A program made the position numbers and the translations under genes. A stretch of DNA of 64,000 bases. It comes from Armatimonadota bacterium. Its GTDB lineage: Bacteria; Armatimonadota; Fimbriimonadia; Fimbriimonadales; ATM1. This document shows positions 53,207 through 62,001 of this stretch, piece by piece; position 1 is the first letter of the stretch; every line of letters starts with the position of its first letter. Under the pieces are notes generated by a model, which made no database searches, had not been told where the DNA came from, and was given only the letters and a program-made list of their open reading frames with translations. The stretch lies in assembly GCA_021324165.1 (NCBI GenBank), contig JAJPJR010000030.1:1-64000 (forward strand), given 5' to 3'.

Positions 53207-54607
53207 TCACCCGCCGGAAGGCTGCCGCGGCAGAAGCGTGTCGGCACAAGCCAGATTGAACGCGGTAACGGCGTGCGCAACGCTCGACTGCACAAGATAC
53301 TTTTCAATGGCGGCTTCCAAACGGTCATGCTGAGTGTGGTGCACATACGGGTAGTTGGATACGCCGGTTTCCGTCCAAAAAAACCCTGGCACTCCCGCTT
53401 GATTGAACGAAGCGTGATCGCTGCCGCCGCCGCGAGGCATCCTTTCCTGCACCGTTACTTTCACAGGCATGTCAGGAAACGCCGTGTTCAAAACGTCGGT
53501 CGCCGCTTTGAGCATCGGCTCCATCGAGGCGATGCAGACCAAACCTCCGCTGTAGTTGGTTCCACCGTCATCCACCAGCACGGCCGAGATTTTTGGAAGT
53601 TCGTCTTTGTGTGCTTGCACATAAGCGCGCGAGCCGAGCAGGCCTTGTTCTTCGCCCGTCCACAAAATAAACCGAATCGTGCGCTTCGGCTTGGCGCCGG
53701 CCGCCATCAGAATTCGCGCGGCTTCCATCGCGGTGCAGGTGCCGGTGCCGTTGTCCAGCGCACCTTGAGAGCCGGGGCCGTCCCAGCTGTCCAAATGCCC
53801 GCTGACGATCACCACCTCATCGGGTTTTTCTGTGCCGGGGATTTCGGCCACCACGTTATACACTTTCACCGGGCCTTTTTCGAATCTGTTGTCCATATCG
53901 AATTCCAGTTCGGTTTTTTTGCCCGCATTGACGCTGTCAACGATCGCCGCATAATCGCTTGCTCGAACCGTGATGTCAACGTCTTTGGGGAGTTTGTCCC
54001 ACGAAAGGTTTTGAAACGATCCGCTGGTAATGACCAGTTCGTTTCTCGATCCGGAGATGGTGCCGAGCGCGCCCGCGTCGCGAAGCGCTGTTCGGAATGC
54101 GGTTCGTTGTTCCTGCGTCATCGGCTGCTGTCCCTGCGGCACGATTTTCATCACAACCCATTTTTTGCGGAAATCGTTTTTGTGCGCAGCGATCTGTTCA
54201 ACCGAATCGGGCGCGAGCACCGCTTGGCCCCGCACCAAGCCGTTGGTTCCGGCCGTCCACGATCGCGTCGTGAATTCAAGGATTCGTTCGGTTGGAGAGA
54301 TCATTCTGCCAAGCTGGCGTTTTCCTCGCAAAAAGCCTACGGGAATTTCGCCCCACTGCTCCAGATGGCAGTTTTGCAAACCGAATGATTGAAATTTTGC
54401 GAGCGCCCAATCGCACGCTTGCTGCAGGCGGGACGAACCGGTAAGGCGCGAACCGATTTGAATGGTGAGGTCTTCCAGATGACGCATCACCTGGTTTCGA
54501 GATTTTCCTTCATCCAAAATCTTTTCGATGACGGCGGGATCGCCCTGCGCATGGGCAAGCGAACCCAACGCCAAAATGCACAACATCATCAACGGTTTCA
54601 AACGCAT
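53207..54607 (-). CDS. Exported M28 family metallopeptidase (carboxypeptidase Q-like)
   Basis: A 466-residue protein with a signal peptide (MRLKPLMMLCILALGSLAHAQ). The peptidase domain has zinc and catalytic motifs SGHLDSWDGPGSQGALDNG (H, D), WTGEEQGLLGS (E), VDDGGTNYSGG and YVHHTQHD, in the M28 order. A PA-like insert lies between about 120 and 240. It removes N- or C-terminal residues from peptides outside the cytoplasm. It ends directly against fpg (0 bp), and both are on the minus strand, fpg upstream. Confidence 0.9.
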   Translation of the reverse strand: MRLKPLMMLCILALGSLAHAQGDPAVIEKILDEGKSRNQVMRHLEDLTIQIGSRLTGSSRLQQACDWALAKFQSFGLQNCHLEQWGEIPVGFLRGKRQLGRMISPTERILEFTTRSWTAGTNGLVRGQAVLAPDSVEQIAAHKNDFRKKWVVMKIVPQGQQPMTQEQRTAFRTALRDAGALGTISGSRNELVITSGSFQNLSWDKLPKDVDITVRASDYAAIVDSVNAGKKTELEFDMDNRFEKGPVKVYNVVAEIPGTEKPDEVVIVSGHLDSWDGPGSQGALDNGTGTCTAMEAARILMAAGAKPKRTIRFILWTGEEQGLLGSRAYVQAHKDELPKISAVLVDDGGTNYSGGLVCIASMEPMLKAATDVLNTAFPDMPVKVTVQERMPRGGGSDHASFNQAGVPGFFWTETGVSNYPYVHHTQHDRLEAAIEKYLVQSSVAHAVTAFNLACADTLLPRQPSGG

Positions 54608-55510
54608 TCAACCCTCCTTCGGCTGCTCGCTGGTCATCTCTTCTAATGTTCTGGGCCAATCGGATTTCAAAAGTCGAGATAAAGCGCGATCGGCCAACAG
54701 CCGGCCCTCATTTTGGCACTTGGCGCAGTAGTTTGTCTCATTTTCTGCGTACCGGATTCGCTGAATCGGCGCGCCGCAAACGGGACAAGGTCGGCCGAAT
54801 TTTCCGTGAACGGCATGCTCTTCGCGAAAGGCCGTGATGTCGCCGCGGCCCGGAAAACGGCCCCCGAACTTTGCCCGCAGCGTGGCTATCGCGTTTTTCA
54901 AAGTGCGGACCGCGGCTCTTTGCAGCGCCGAGACCTCCTTCGGCGAAAGGGATCGGGTCAGCCGCACCGGAGACAGCCGCGCGGCGTGCAGAATCTCGTC
55001 GGAATACGCATTGCCGATTCCGCTGAACAGCTGAGGGCTTGTGAGAGCGCGCTTGAGCGTCCGGTTTTCTTTTCTGATCGCATCTTCGAACTGCTTCTTG
55101 CTGGAGTGTAGGATATCGAGGCCGCCGGAATCGAGAGCATCGAGGTTTTTACGGCCTTCCACCAGATGAATCGAGGCGCGCTTTTTTGGCGCGGCTTCGG
55201 TCAGCGTCAGCTTGTGCCCATCGAATTCGAAAGCCGCAAGGAGCACCTTCCCTGAGGCGTCCTGCTCCCAAAGCAGCCTGCCCGCAATCATCAGGTGAAT
55301 CACCATGAACAGTTCATGTTCGAAGCCGATCACGATCCGCTTTCCCATCCGGTGCACAGTTTCAACCTTCAATCCGACAAACTTCGAAAGGGGCGGCACA
55401 ACGGTGCGCAAAGTGAAAGGCGAACGAATGACCGCGCTGCCAAGCCGAGCACCCGCAATGCGCTCGCGCAACGCCGCAACATAGATTTCGACATCCGGCA
55501 GTTCCGGCAT
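54608..55510 (-). CDS. Formamidopyrimidine-DNA glycosylase family protein
   Basis: A 300-residue DNA glycosylase. The N-terminal P2-E3 (PELPDVE), the H2TH helix pair near GIGNAYSDEIL, and the C-terminal zinc finger with CPVCGAPIQRI and NYCAKCQ are intact; the lysine of the active loop is in FEFDG-x-K. This family cuts oxidised bases (8-oxoG or pyrimidines); Fpg/MutM versus Nei cannot be separated by eye. TAAACT lies 10 nt before the ATG. It is adjacent to the M28 peptidase. Confidence 0.9.
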   Translation of the reverse strand: MPELPDVEIYVAALRERIAGARLGSAVIRSPFTLRTVVPPLSKFVGLKVETVHRMGKRIVIGFEHELFMVIHLMIAGRLLWEQDASGKVLLAAFEFDGHKLTLTEAAPKKRASIHLVEGRKNLDALDSGGLDILHSSKKQFEDAIRKENRTLKRALTSPQLFSGIGNAYSDEILHAARLSPVRLTRSLSPKEVSALQRAAVRTLKNAIATLRAKFGGRFPGRGDITAFREEHAVHGKFGRPCPVCGAPIQRIRYAENETNYCAKCQNEGRLLADRALSRLLKSDWPRTLEEMTSEQPKEG

Positions 55511-55520
55511 GGAACGAAGG

Positions 55521-55526
55521 AGTTTA
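55521..55526 (-). promoter_or_regulatory. Putative -10 (TAAACT) for the glycosylase gene
   Basis: TAAACT ends 10 nt before ATG 55510, giving a leader of about 3 nt. It lies in the 42-bp divergent gap with the GH2 gene. Confidence 0.4.
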
Positions 55527-55552
55527 TCTAAGAACGGCGAATCTCAAGCGGT

Positions 55553-57730
55553 ATGTGGTTGTGGTTGGGAATCAGTTGTATGGCACTGCTCGCGGTTGCG
55601 CCCGCTGAACAGAGCTCGCCGCTGCTCACGCGGTGGTCGAAAAAAGTTAATCAGGAGCATCCGCACGGCGAGTATCCGCGCCCACAGATGGTGCGCGCTG
55701 AGTGGCTGAACCTGAACGGCAAATGGAGATTTGAAAAAAACGGATCGCAAACAAGGAAGATTTTGGTTCCGTTTCCTCCTGAATCATATCTTTCCGGCAT
55801 CCGCGAAATCACCCAGCCTGAAGATGCCATCGTTTACTCGCGCTCGTTCGATCTCCCCCGCAGTTATCGCGGCAATAAAATCCTGCTGCATTTCGGAGCC
55901 GTTGACTGGCGATGCGAGGTTTTCATCAACCGTCAAAGAATCGGCGAGCACTTGGGCGGATATGCGCCGTTTTCTTTCGACATCACCAAAGCGCTTTCTG
56001 ACGACGATCGCCAAGAGATCAAAGTTGTCGCATCCGACCCGACGGACAAAGGCACCCAGCCGCGCGGCAAGCAGGTTTTGAATCCCAGCGGGATCTGGTA
56101 CACGCCGACCTCGGGCATTTGGCAGACGGTTTGGCTCGAGCCGGTGCCGCTCCAACACATCCGCAATCTGAAAATCGAGCCCAATATTGATGCGAAATCT
56201 GTTTCGATCTCTGCCGATTTCGACGGCGAATTCACCGTCAGAATCAGTTTTTTGGGCAGGCCGATCGGCGAAGCAAAAGGGAAACAGAAGGTAACGGTTC
56301 CGATTTCGAATCCAACCTTGTGGACTCCGGAAAACCCCGCGTTATATGATCTTGAAATCAGCGCGGGCAAGGACAAAATCCGATCCTATTTCGCCATGCG
56401 AAAAATATCCCTTGGCAAAGACGGCCGGGGACGAACGCGCATCTGCCTCAACAACAAACCGTATTTCATGATCGGCACTTTGGATCAAGGCTTCTGGCCG
56501 GATGGCATTTACACCGCGCCCACGGACGAAGCGATGCGTTTCGACATCGAAGCGCTGAAAAAAATGGGGTTCAACTGTCTGCGAAAGCATGTGAAAGTGG
56601 AGCCAGATCGGTACTACTACTGGTGCGACAAACTCGGAATGTTGGTTTGGCAGGATATGCCAAGCGGCGACGGATTCATCGGCGGCAGCGATCCCGACTT
56701 AAATCGAACTCCGCAATCCGCAAAGCAGTATCGCAGCGAGCTCACCCAGATCATCGAAGCGCTGCGCAATCACCCGTGCATCGTTATTTGGGTTCCGTTC
56801 AACGAAGGGTGGGGACAGTTCGAAACCGCCGCGATCACCGAACAGATTCGGAAACTCGACCCCAGCCGTTTGGTTGATTCGGCCAGCGGATGGACGGATA
56901 GAAAAACCGGCGACATGCACGACTGGCACGTGTATCCGGGGCCGGGTTCTCCCGTGCCGGAACCCAACAGGGCGGCGGTTCTGGGTGAATTCGGCGGCCT
57001 GGGGCTTGCGCTTCCCGGTCATTTGTGGCACGAAGACAAGAACTGGGGCTATCGAACGATGAAAGACCGAACCGAGCTGACATCGCGCTTGGAAGAGCTG
57101 ATGGGGAACGTTCGGCTGCTTCAGGCCGAACCAGGACTCAGCGCCGCAATTTACACACAAACCACCGACGTCGAGAACGAAGTCAACGGCCTGATGACCT
57201 ATGACCGCGAGCTGATCAAGCCCGATGCAAAACGCCTTCGCGCGGCAAATCTCGCCGCTTCCGGTCCGCCTCCTATCTTTGAATTCGTTGTGCCGTGTGC
57301 GGCCAGCGGCAAAAACGTCGAATGGCGGTATTCGGAACAACAACCCGCATCAAACTGGATGAAGTCTGAGTTTGACAATTCAAGTTGGAAACGAGGAATC
57401 GGCGGGTTCGGAACGCAAGGTACACCCGGCGCGATTGTCGGCACGGTTTGGTCAAGTTCGGACATCTGGCTTCGGCGGGAGTTTGTGCTGAACGAACCGG
57501 CATCGAGCGATCTGTACTTATGGATTCATCACGATGAAGATGCGGAGATCTATCTTGACGGTGTGCTGGTGATGACGCTGGATGGGTACACAACATCTTA
57601 TATTGCAAAGAGCATCCCTCCATCCGCACGAAAGATTCTCTCAAAAGGAAAGCACACGCTTGCGATTCATTGCAAGCAGACCGCCGGTGGTCAATACATT
57701 GACGCGGGCATCGTGAGAATATCGAAATAA
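55553..57730 (+). CDS. Exported glycoside hydrolase family 2 enzyme
   Basis: A 725-residue protein. The signal peptide is MWLWLGISCMALLAVAPA. The GH2 sugar-binding jelly roll (about 50-215), Ig-like domain (220-300) and TIM barrel follow. The acid/base Glu is in WVPFNEGWGQF; the nucleophile Glu is in VLGEFGGLG. A C-terminal domain of about 120 residues (from about 600) with WIHHDEDAEIYLDGV resembles a GH2-associated carbohydrate-binding module. Candidates are beta-galactosidase, beta-glucuronidase or mannosidase-like activity. ATG 55553 has a weak ribosome site. It abuts a tRNA gene. Confidence 0.9.
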   Translation: MWLWLGISCMALLAVAPAEQSSPLLTRWSKKVNQEHPHGEYPRPQMVRAEWLNLNGKWRFEKNGSQTRKILVPFPPESYLSGIREITQPEDAIVYSRSFDLPRSYRGNKILLHFGAVDWRCEVFINRQRIGEHLGGYAPFSFDITKALSDDDRQEIKVVASDPTDKGTQPRGKQVLNPSGIWYTPTSGIWQTVWLEPVPLQHIRNLKIEPNIDAKSVSISADFDGEFTVRISFLGRPIGEAKGKQKVTVPISNPTLWTPENPALYDLEISAGKDKIRSYFAMRKISLGKDGRGRTRICLNNKPYFMIGTLDQGFWPDGIYTAPTDEAMRFDIEALKKMGFNCLRKHVKVEPDRYYYWCDKLGMLVWQDMPSGDGFIGGSDPDLNRTPQSAKQYRSELTQIIEALRNHPCIVIWVPFNEGWGQFETAAITEQIRKLDPSRLVDSASGWTDRKTGDMHDWHVYPGPGSPVPEPNRAAVLGEFGGLGLALPGHLWHEDKNWGYRTMKDRTELTSRLEELMGNVRLLQAEPGLSAAIYTQTTDVENEVNGLMTYDRELIKPDAKRLRAANLAASGPPPIFEFVVPCAASGKNVEWRYSEQQPASNWMKSEFDNSSWKRGIGGFGTQGTPGAIVGTVWSSSDIWLRREFVLNEPASSDLYLWIHHDEDAEIYLDGVLVMTLDGYTTSYIAKSIPPSARKILSKGKHTLAIHCKQTAGGQYIDAGIVRISK

Positions 57731-57732
57731 AC

Positions 57733-57807
57733 TGGTGGGCGAAGAGGGAATCGAACCCACGACATCCTCCTTGTAAGGGAGGCGCTCTACCGCTGAGCTA
57801 TTCGCCC
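57733..57807 (-). tRNA. tRNA-Val (anticodon TAC), CCA encoded
   Basis: Cloverleaf on the minus strand: acceptor GGGCGAA/TTCGCCC, D arm GCTC/GAGC, anticodon stem CCTCC/GGAGG with loop CTTACAA (anticodon TAC, valine GUA codons), T arm GTGGG-TTCGATT-CCCTC. The T stem has one T-T mismatch (position 50 with 64). CCA is encoded at 57733-57735. It sits 2 bp from the GH2 stop and 13 bp from the ADP-ribosylglycohydrolase-like stop. Confidence 0.94.
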
Positions 57808-57820
57808 GCCTTCTAAGTTT

Positions 57821-59575
57821 TTACCCCGTGCCGGGCTGCCTGCTTGCTCTCGGCCTCATCACCCTGCCGTCTTCATTCAAAAAATAGAGAACGACCGGCG
57901 GCAGCGGCGAACTGTTCCGCACAAGCTTGATCAGAAACTTCGTCCAGCCCGCCGTTTCGAACGAAATCGCATAAGGTGCCTCGGGCTTGGCGCACGGAAT
58001 GTGGGTGTTTTGATACCAGGCGCGTTTTTCTCCGCCGATCCACACAACCTGCCCAACTCCCGACTCGATTACCGCCGTATGTTTTCCTGGATCGAACAGA
58101 AACTCCGCTCCGACATACGCCACGCCGGGAGCGTCAATGAAATGCGGTTCCACATCCAGTTCCGATCCACAAAACAGAACGCGATTCCACCTAATCACGA
58201 TTCCCGACCGCCCTTTGTACGCAGCGTTCGGGCTCTGATCAATTTCGGGAGCAAAAACCTGCTCATAGCCAAGCTGCTCGCGATTGTCGAATGGAGAAGC
58301 AACCCAAACGTAAAGCGCCGGAATCATCGGCGCCGGTGCTTCCAGACCGCCCGCTTTCAAACGGAGGTTTGCGTTTTCGATCAGTTCTCCTGCCTGAACG
58401 ATCACCGGCACAAATGAACTGCTGCCGGGCTCGATGCGAACGCGGCGTGCACGGTGCGCAACGGTGCAGCCTTCGGCCTCGATGATCGGCTCGAGCTCAA
58501 TCGGTGCGTTTGATCGGTTTTGAATGCGAAAAGCAACGGCGTGGGAAGCGGCTGGATCGCGGCAGACACCGTTGGGGAACGAAACCGCCGCACGCACGTC
58601 CGCTCCATCGAACACGCTCTCTTGAAACGTTTGCTCAAAACATTCAGCAGCCGCGGAAAAATCGTCGAGGCAGGTTTTGTCGGGCGGCGCGGGTGATTGA
58701 CCTTCTGCTGCGGCCGCGACAGTCGGCTCAAAGATCGGCCGCAGACGGTCGTCTTCCAACTCCGTACCGATTTCGAAACTGTTCAGGTGCGAAATCGGCC
58801 TCAACCACTCTTCGGGAACTGTGCCGTTCACTGCCGCGACCAGAGCGCCGACAACCCCGGCCTGCGCCGAAGCGCATCCTCCGCAACCCGCCGCAATGCA
58901 GATTGATTTGGCGAAATCGCCTTCTCCATATAGACACGCAAGATAAGCAAACCCGAACGCCGCGCGGATGTCCTCCGGAGTTGCGGACAACCATTCTAAA
59001 AGCCTGCCGCGCGTCTCCTGCCACGAGCAGCCTGCGCGCTTTGCATCCGAAACGCCTTTCGGAATCTTTCTCAATGCGCTGGAACCGGGAAGTGCCTTTT
59101 CGGCCCGAAGAAAGCACGCTGCGGCCGAATCCTCAAAGCCGGCGCTCGCGATGGCCGCAGCCCAAAACATCGCTCCATAAACCGCTTCGCCCGCATGACA
59201 CGCCGAGGCCGACGAAAACGCTCTTTCTGCCGCCTCGCCAGGAAGAACGCCCGCTCCGATCGCTGAGTAAAGGCTTGTTCCCGATTCGCGAAGCGGGTTT
59301 GAAAAACTTCCGGAAAGAGGAGCGCGCAGGCCGATTTTGACGTTCGCGGCAGCGAACGACGCGGCGCCGAACCTCGGCAGACCGGTTACGATTCCGTTGC
59401 GAAGGTTCTGCACGAAAACCGCTTGGGGCGGGAGTTCGGCTTTTGGGTTCGCCGGGTCGTAGAAGGTCACCGATGTCCAATCGGTTTTGCCATCGTGCGG
59501 AGCGCCGAGAATCCATCCTGCCAGCGCTCCCGCATACCCGGCCCGGATTTTCGACGCGGCCTCATCGCGAGTCAC
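57821..59575 (-). CDS. ADP-ribosylglycohydrolase-like protein lacking metal-site aspartates
   Basis: A 584-residue soluble protein. The start AGYAGALAGWILGAPHDGK and the segment IAAGCGGCASAQAGVVGAL, then NGTVPEEW, follow the all-alpha ADP-ribosylglycohydrolase (DraG/ARH) fold. The canonical G-G-D-x-D-T metal motif is here GGCASA, so both Asp are lost. Residues about 375-584 are a beta-rich domain. It may be a pseudo-enzyme or sugar-binding protein. GTG 59575 has CATAAT 6 nt upstream. Planctomycete homologues are often annotated as ADP-ribosylglycohydrolase. Confidence 0.65.
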   Translation of the reverse strand: MTRDEAASKIRAGYAGALAGWILGAPHDGKTDWTSVTFYDPANPKAELPPQAVFVQNLRNGIVTGLPRFGAASFAAANVKIGLRAPLSGSFSNPLRESGTSLYSAIGAGVLPGEAAERAFSSASACHAGEAVYGAMFWAAAIASAGFEDSAAACFLRAEKALPGSSALRKIPKGVSDAKRAGCSWQETRGRLLEWLSATPEDIRAAFGFAYLACLYGEGDFAKSICIAAGCGGCASAQAGVVGALVAAVNGTVPEEWLRPISHLNSFEIGTELEDDRLRPIFEPTVAAAAEGQSPAPPDKTCLDDFSAAAECFEQTFQESVFDGADVRAAVSFPNGVCRDPAASHAVAFRIQNRSNAPIELEPIIEAEGCTVAHRARRVRIEPGSSSFVPVIVQAGELIENANLRLKAGGLEAPAPMIPALYVWVASPFDNREQLGYEQVFAPEIDQSPNAAYKGRSGIVIRWNRVLFCGSELDVEPHFIDAPGVAYVGAEFLFDPGKHTAVIESGVGQVVWIGGEKRAWYQNTHIPCAKPEAPYAISFETAGWTKFLIKLVRNSSPLPPVVLYFLNEDGRVMRPRASRQPGTG

Positions 59576-59581
59576 AAACCG

Positions 59582-59587
59582 ATTATG
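59582..59587 (-). promoter_or_regulatory. Putative leaderless -10 (CATAAT) for the ADP-ribosylglycohydrolase-like gene
   Basis: CATAAT ends 6 nt before GTG 59575. It is the only promoter-like sequence in the 13-bp divergent gap. Confidence 0.35.
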
Positions 59588-59588
59588 G

Positions 59589-60176
59589 ATGGCAGAGCCG
59601 TATACTTGCCTTGTGTTGGGCCCATGGGACGCCGCCTTGTTTTTGTTGATCAACGGCCGGCTGTCGTGCCCTTTTTTGGATTGGGTGATGGTTACGTTCA
59701 GCCAGATCACCTTGGTGCTGTGGGCTCGCATTTTCATCGTCATCGCGATTGCATGGTGCCTGATGTTCCGCCCGAACTTTCGCACTCCTATTGTTATAGG
59801 AATCATCGCATTTCTGGCTGCTAACGGGTTTTCTGATCTGATGAAGAACCTGTTTCAATGCAACAGACCTGCGGCGGACGGCGTGCCGATTCATTCCGTT
59901 TTTGATTTTGTGGCCACGCACAAGTTTTTGGCGTACCGATCGTATGGCACGATCTCTGCGCACGCGACGAACACGGCCGCGATTGCCGCAGTGATGGGTT
60001 TGCATTTTCATCGGCGCGCGGCGGTCTGGTTCGCGCTGAGCCTGATCACCGGAATTTCACGGGTTTATGTCGGCGCTCACTATCCTTCTCAGGTGATGCT
60101 CGGCTGGCTCGGAGGAGCCGTAATCGGCTGGGCGCTCGTGATATTCTGGCGGCGGATGCGCCGCGCGAAAGGATAG
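59589..60176 (+). CDS. PAP2 superfamily phosphatase-like membrane protein
   Basis: A 195-residue protein with five or six TM segments. The PAP2 motifs are K-x(6)-RP in MKNLFQCNRP, S-x-H in ISAHATNTA, and SR-x(5)-H in SRVYVGAHYPSQV. The final Asp of motif 3 is Gln (HYPSQ instead of HYPSD), as in some glucose-6-phosphatase-type members. It may remove phosphate from lipids such as undecaprenyl pyrophosphate. ATG 59589 is chosen; no ribosome site is seen, so a later GTG may be used. The metallo-beta-lactamase gene follows at 11 bp. Confidence 0.75.
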   Translation: MAEPYTCLVLGPWDAALFLLINGRLSCPFLDWVMVTFSQITLVLWARIFIVIAIAWCLMFRPNFRTPIVIGIIAFLAANGFSDLMKNLFQCNRPAADGVPIHSVFDFVATHKFLAYRSYGTISAHATNTAAIAAVMGLHFHRRAAVWFALSLITGISRVYVGAHYPSQVMLGWLGGAVIGWALVIFWRRMRRAKG

Positions 60177-60179
60177 AAT
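60174..60179 (+). promoter_or_regulatory. Putative leaderless -10 (TAGAAT) for the beta-CASP gene
   Basis: TAGAAT ends 8 nt before TTG 60188 and overlaps the TAG stop of the PAP2 gene. Confidence 0.45.
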
Positions 60180-60187
60180 CTCTCACC

Positions 60188-61573
60188 TTGGCCATCACCA
60201 TTCAGTTCTTAGGCGCTGCCGAAACGGTAACCGGCTCCAAATATCTGCTGACCGTTGACAACACCAGGTTCCTTATTGATTGCGGTCTGTTTCAAGGTTC
60301 CGAACAGCTTAAGCAGCGGAACTGGGCGCCGCTTCCGATTCCTGCGCAATCCGTTGACACGGTTTTGATCACGCACGCACACCTCGATCATGTGGGATGG
60401 CTCCCGAGGTTGTGGTCGCAGGGTTATCGCTCGCAAGTGATCTGCACATCGGCAACCGATGAGATCGCGCGTCTCAGCCTTGCTGACAGCGGAAGACTTC
60501 AAGAGGAGTATGCGCATTACGCAAACAAAAAAGGTTTTTCGAGGCACAAGCCTGCGCTGCCGCTGTATACCGAGAACGACGCGAGGGAAGCGTGCGCACT
60601 TTTTCAACCGCAAAAGTTCGGCGATCTGTTCGAGCTTGCCGCCGGCTGTTCGGCTCGCTTTCTTACGGCGGGCCATATCCTCGGATCGGGGTTCATCGAG
60701 TTTTGGCTGCCGACGGGACAAAAAATTCTGTTCAGCGGCGATCTCGGCCGCCCGAATCAGCCGATCATTCCCGATCCCACCATCGTAACCGCCGCGGATT
60801 ATCTGCTGATCGAAAGCACCTATGGCGATCGCGTTCATCCTTCCGAAAACCCCGAAGATGCACTGCTCAAAATCATTCAGAGGGCCCAAGCGCAAAAAGG
60901 GGTCATTCTTGTGCCGGCGTTTGCGATTGGCAGAACTCAAGATCTGCTCTATTATCTTCACAACCTTCGCAAGTCAGGAAGATGCCAAGAGATTCCGATT
61001 TATGTGGACAGTCCGATGGGTGTTGATGCGACGGGGATTTACGCGCGGCATCACGAAGATCATGACTTGGAGATGGAGAAATTGGAAAGCAGCGACAGCA
61101 ACCCTTTGCGTCCGGCGGAGCTCACGCTGATCAAATCTCCCGATCAATCTAAGGCGCTGAACAACTTGGAAGGCCCCGCAATGATCATCGCCAGCAGCGG
61201 AATGGCGACCGGAGGCCGCATCGTGCATCACCTCGCCCAACGGTTGAAAAACCCGCAGGATATTGTGGTGTTCGTGGGGTTTCAGGCCGAAGGAACTTTG
61301 GGAAGAGACCTGGTTGAAAAACGATCGCCGGTAAATGTGATGGGCATGCAAATCGAAGTGAGGGCGGAGATTGAATCCATCGGCTCGCTCTCGGCGCACG
61401 CCGATTCCAATGAGATCATCCAATGGATGCGGGGAATCACCACGAAGCCGAAACAGACGTTCATCGTGCACGGCGAACCTCCCGCACAGGCTGCGATCAA
61501 ACAGCGCATTCAGAACGAACTCGGGTTTCAGGCGGTGATTCCGAAGTACTTGGAAACGTTTGAGCTTCACTAA
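60188..61573 (+). CDS. Metallo-beta-lactamase/beta-CASP family protein (YsmJ/CPSF-like)
   Basis: A 461-residue protein. The metallo-beta-lactamase motif is THAHLDHVG at 62-70, with later metal ligands in AGHILGSGFIEF and FSGDLGR, then the beta-CASP domain with ESTYGDR, VDSPMG and SSGMATGGR, and the final H-x-x-H-A-D segment (SAHADSNE). Family members are RNA nucleases related to CPSF-73. No KH domain is present, unlike archaeal versions. It starts at TTG 60188 with TAGAAT 8 nt upstream. Confidence 0.88.
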   Translation: MAITIQFLGAAETVTGSKYLLTVDNTRFLIDCGLFQGSEQLKQRNWAPLPIPAQSVDTVLITHAHLDHVGWLPRLWSQGYRSQVICTSATDEIARLSLADSGRLQEEYAHYANKKGFSRHKPALPLYTENDAREACALFQPQKFGDLFELAAGCSARFLTAGHILGSGFIEFWLPTGQKILFSGDLGRPNQPIIPDPTIVTAADYLLIESTYGDRVHPSENPEDALLKIIQRAQAQKGVILVPAFAIGRTQDLLYYLHNLRKSGRCQEIPIYVDSPMGVDATGIYARHHEDHDLEMEKLESSDSNPLRPAELTLIKSPDQSKALNNLEGPAMIIASSGMATGGRIVHHLAQRLKNPQDIVVFVGFQAEGTLGRDLVEKRSPVNVMGMQIEVRAEIESIGSLSAHADSNEIIQWMRGITTKPKQTFIVHGEPPAQAAIKQRIQNELGFQAVIPKYLETFELH

Positions 61574-61671
61574 ATCAGGCGAGAAATTCTGCCGATCATA
61601 GGGAACAGGATTGCCGCCGAGACCGAACCAACGGGCGGGCGCAATCGTCAAACCGGCGCAGGGAAAAACAG

Positions 61672-62001
61672 TTGATTCATCAACAAAACGTGGACACAAG
61701 GGCGATCGAACAGCCCCTACTGGGACTGGAACAGGAGTTTCCAGAAAGCCTGCACCTGTTATATCACCCGGCTTCGGATCGGTACGGCTGCTACCGCTAC
61801 GACGGCATTCACGGTTTGGCCTGCTTCAGCGACGAGGCGGGCGCGTTTCGGTTTGCCGAGTTTATTGACCTGAGCGGCATGACCACCAAGAAAGTCTCAT
61901 TCGAAGAGGCGCGGGAAATCGCAAAAGACCGCCCAAAGCCGGTTGTTGCGCTGATGCTGCTGGATGACATGGCAGCGCCTCTGATTCATTACGTTAAATA
62001 A
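61672..62001 (+). CDS. Small DUF3110-like protein
   Basis: A 109-residue soluble protein. The core LYHPASDRYGCYRYDGIHGLACFSDEAGAFRFAEF (cited in parts: HPASDRYGCYRY, DEAGAFRFAEF) resembles DUF3110 of cyanobacteria and relatives, which has a strand-loop-strand and an F-x-x-x-x-x-A-x-R-F-A pattern. TTG 61672 has AGGGA upstream; GTG six codons later is an alternative. It overlaps the convergent M24 gene by 8 nt. The 98-bp gap before it shows nothing else. Function unknown. Confidence 0.5.
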   Translation: MIHQQNVDTRAIEQPLLGLEQEFPESLHLLYHPASDRYGCYRYDGIHGLACFSDEAGAFRFAEFIDLSGMTTKKVSFEEAREIAKDRPKPVVALMLLDDMAAPLIHYVK

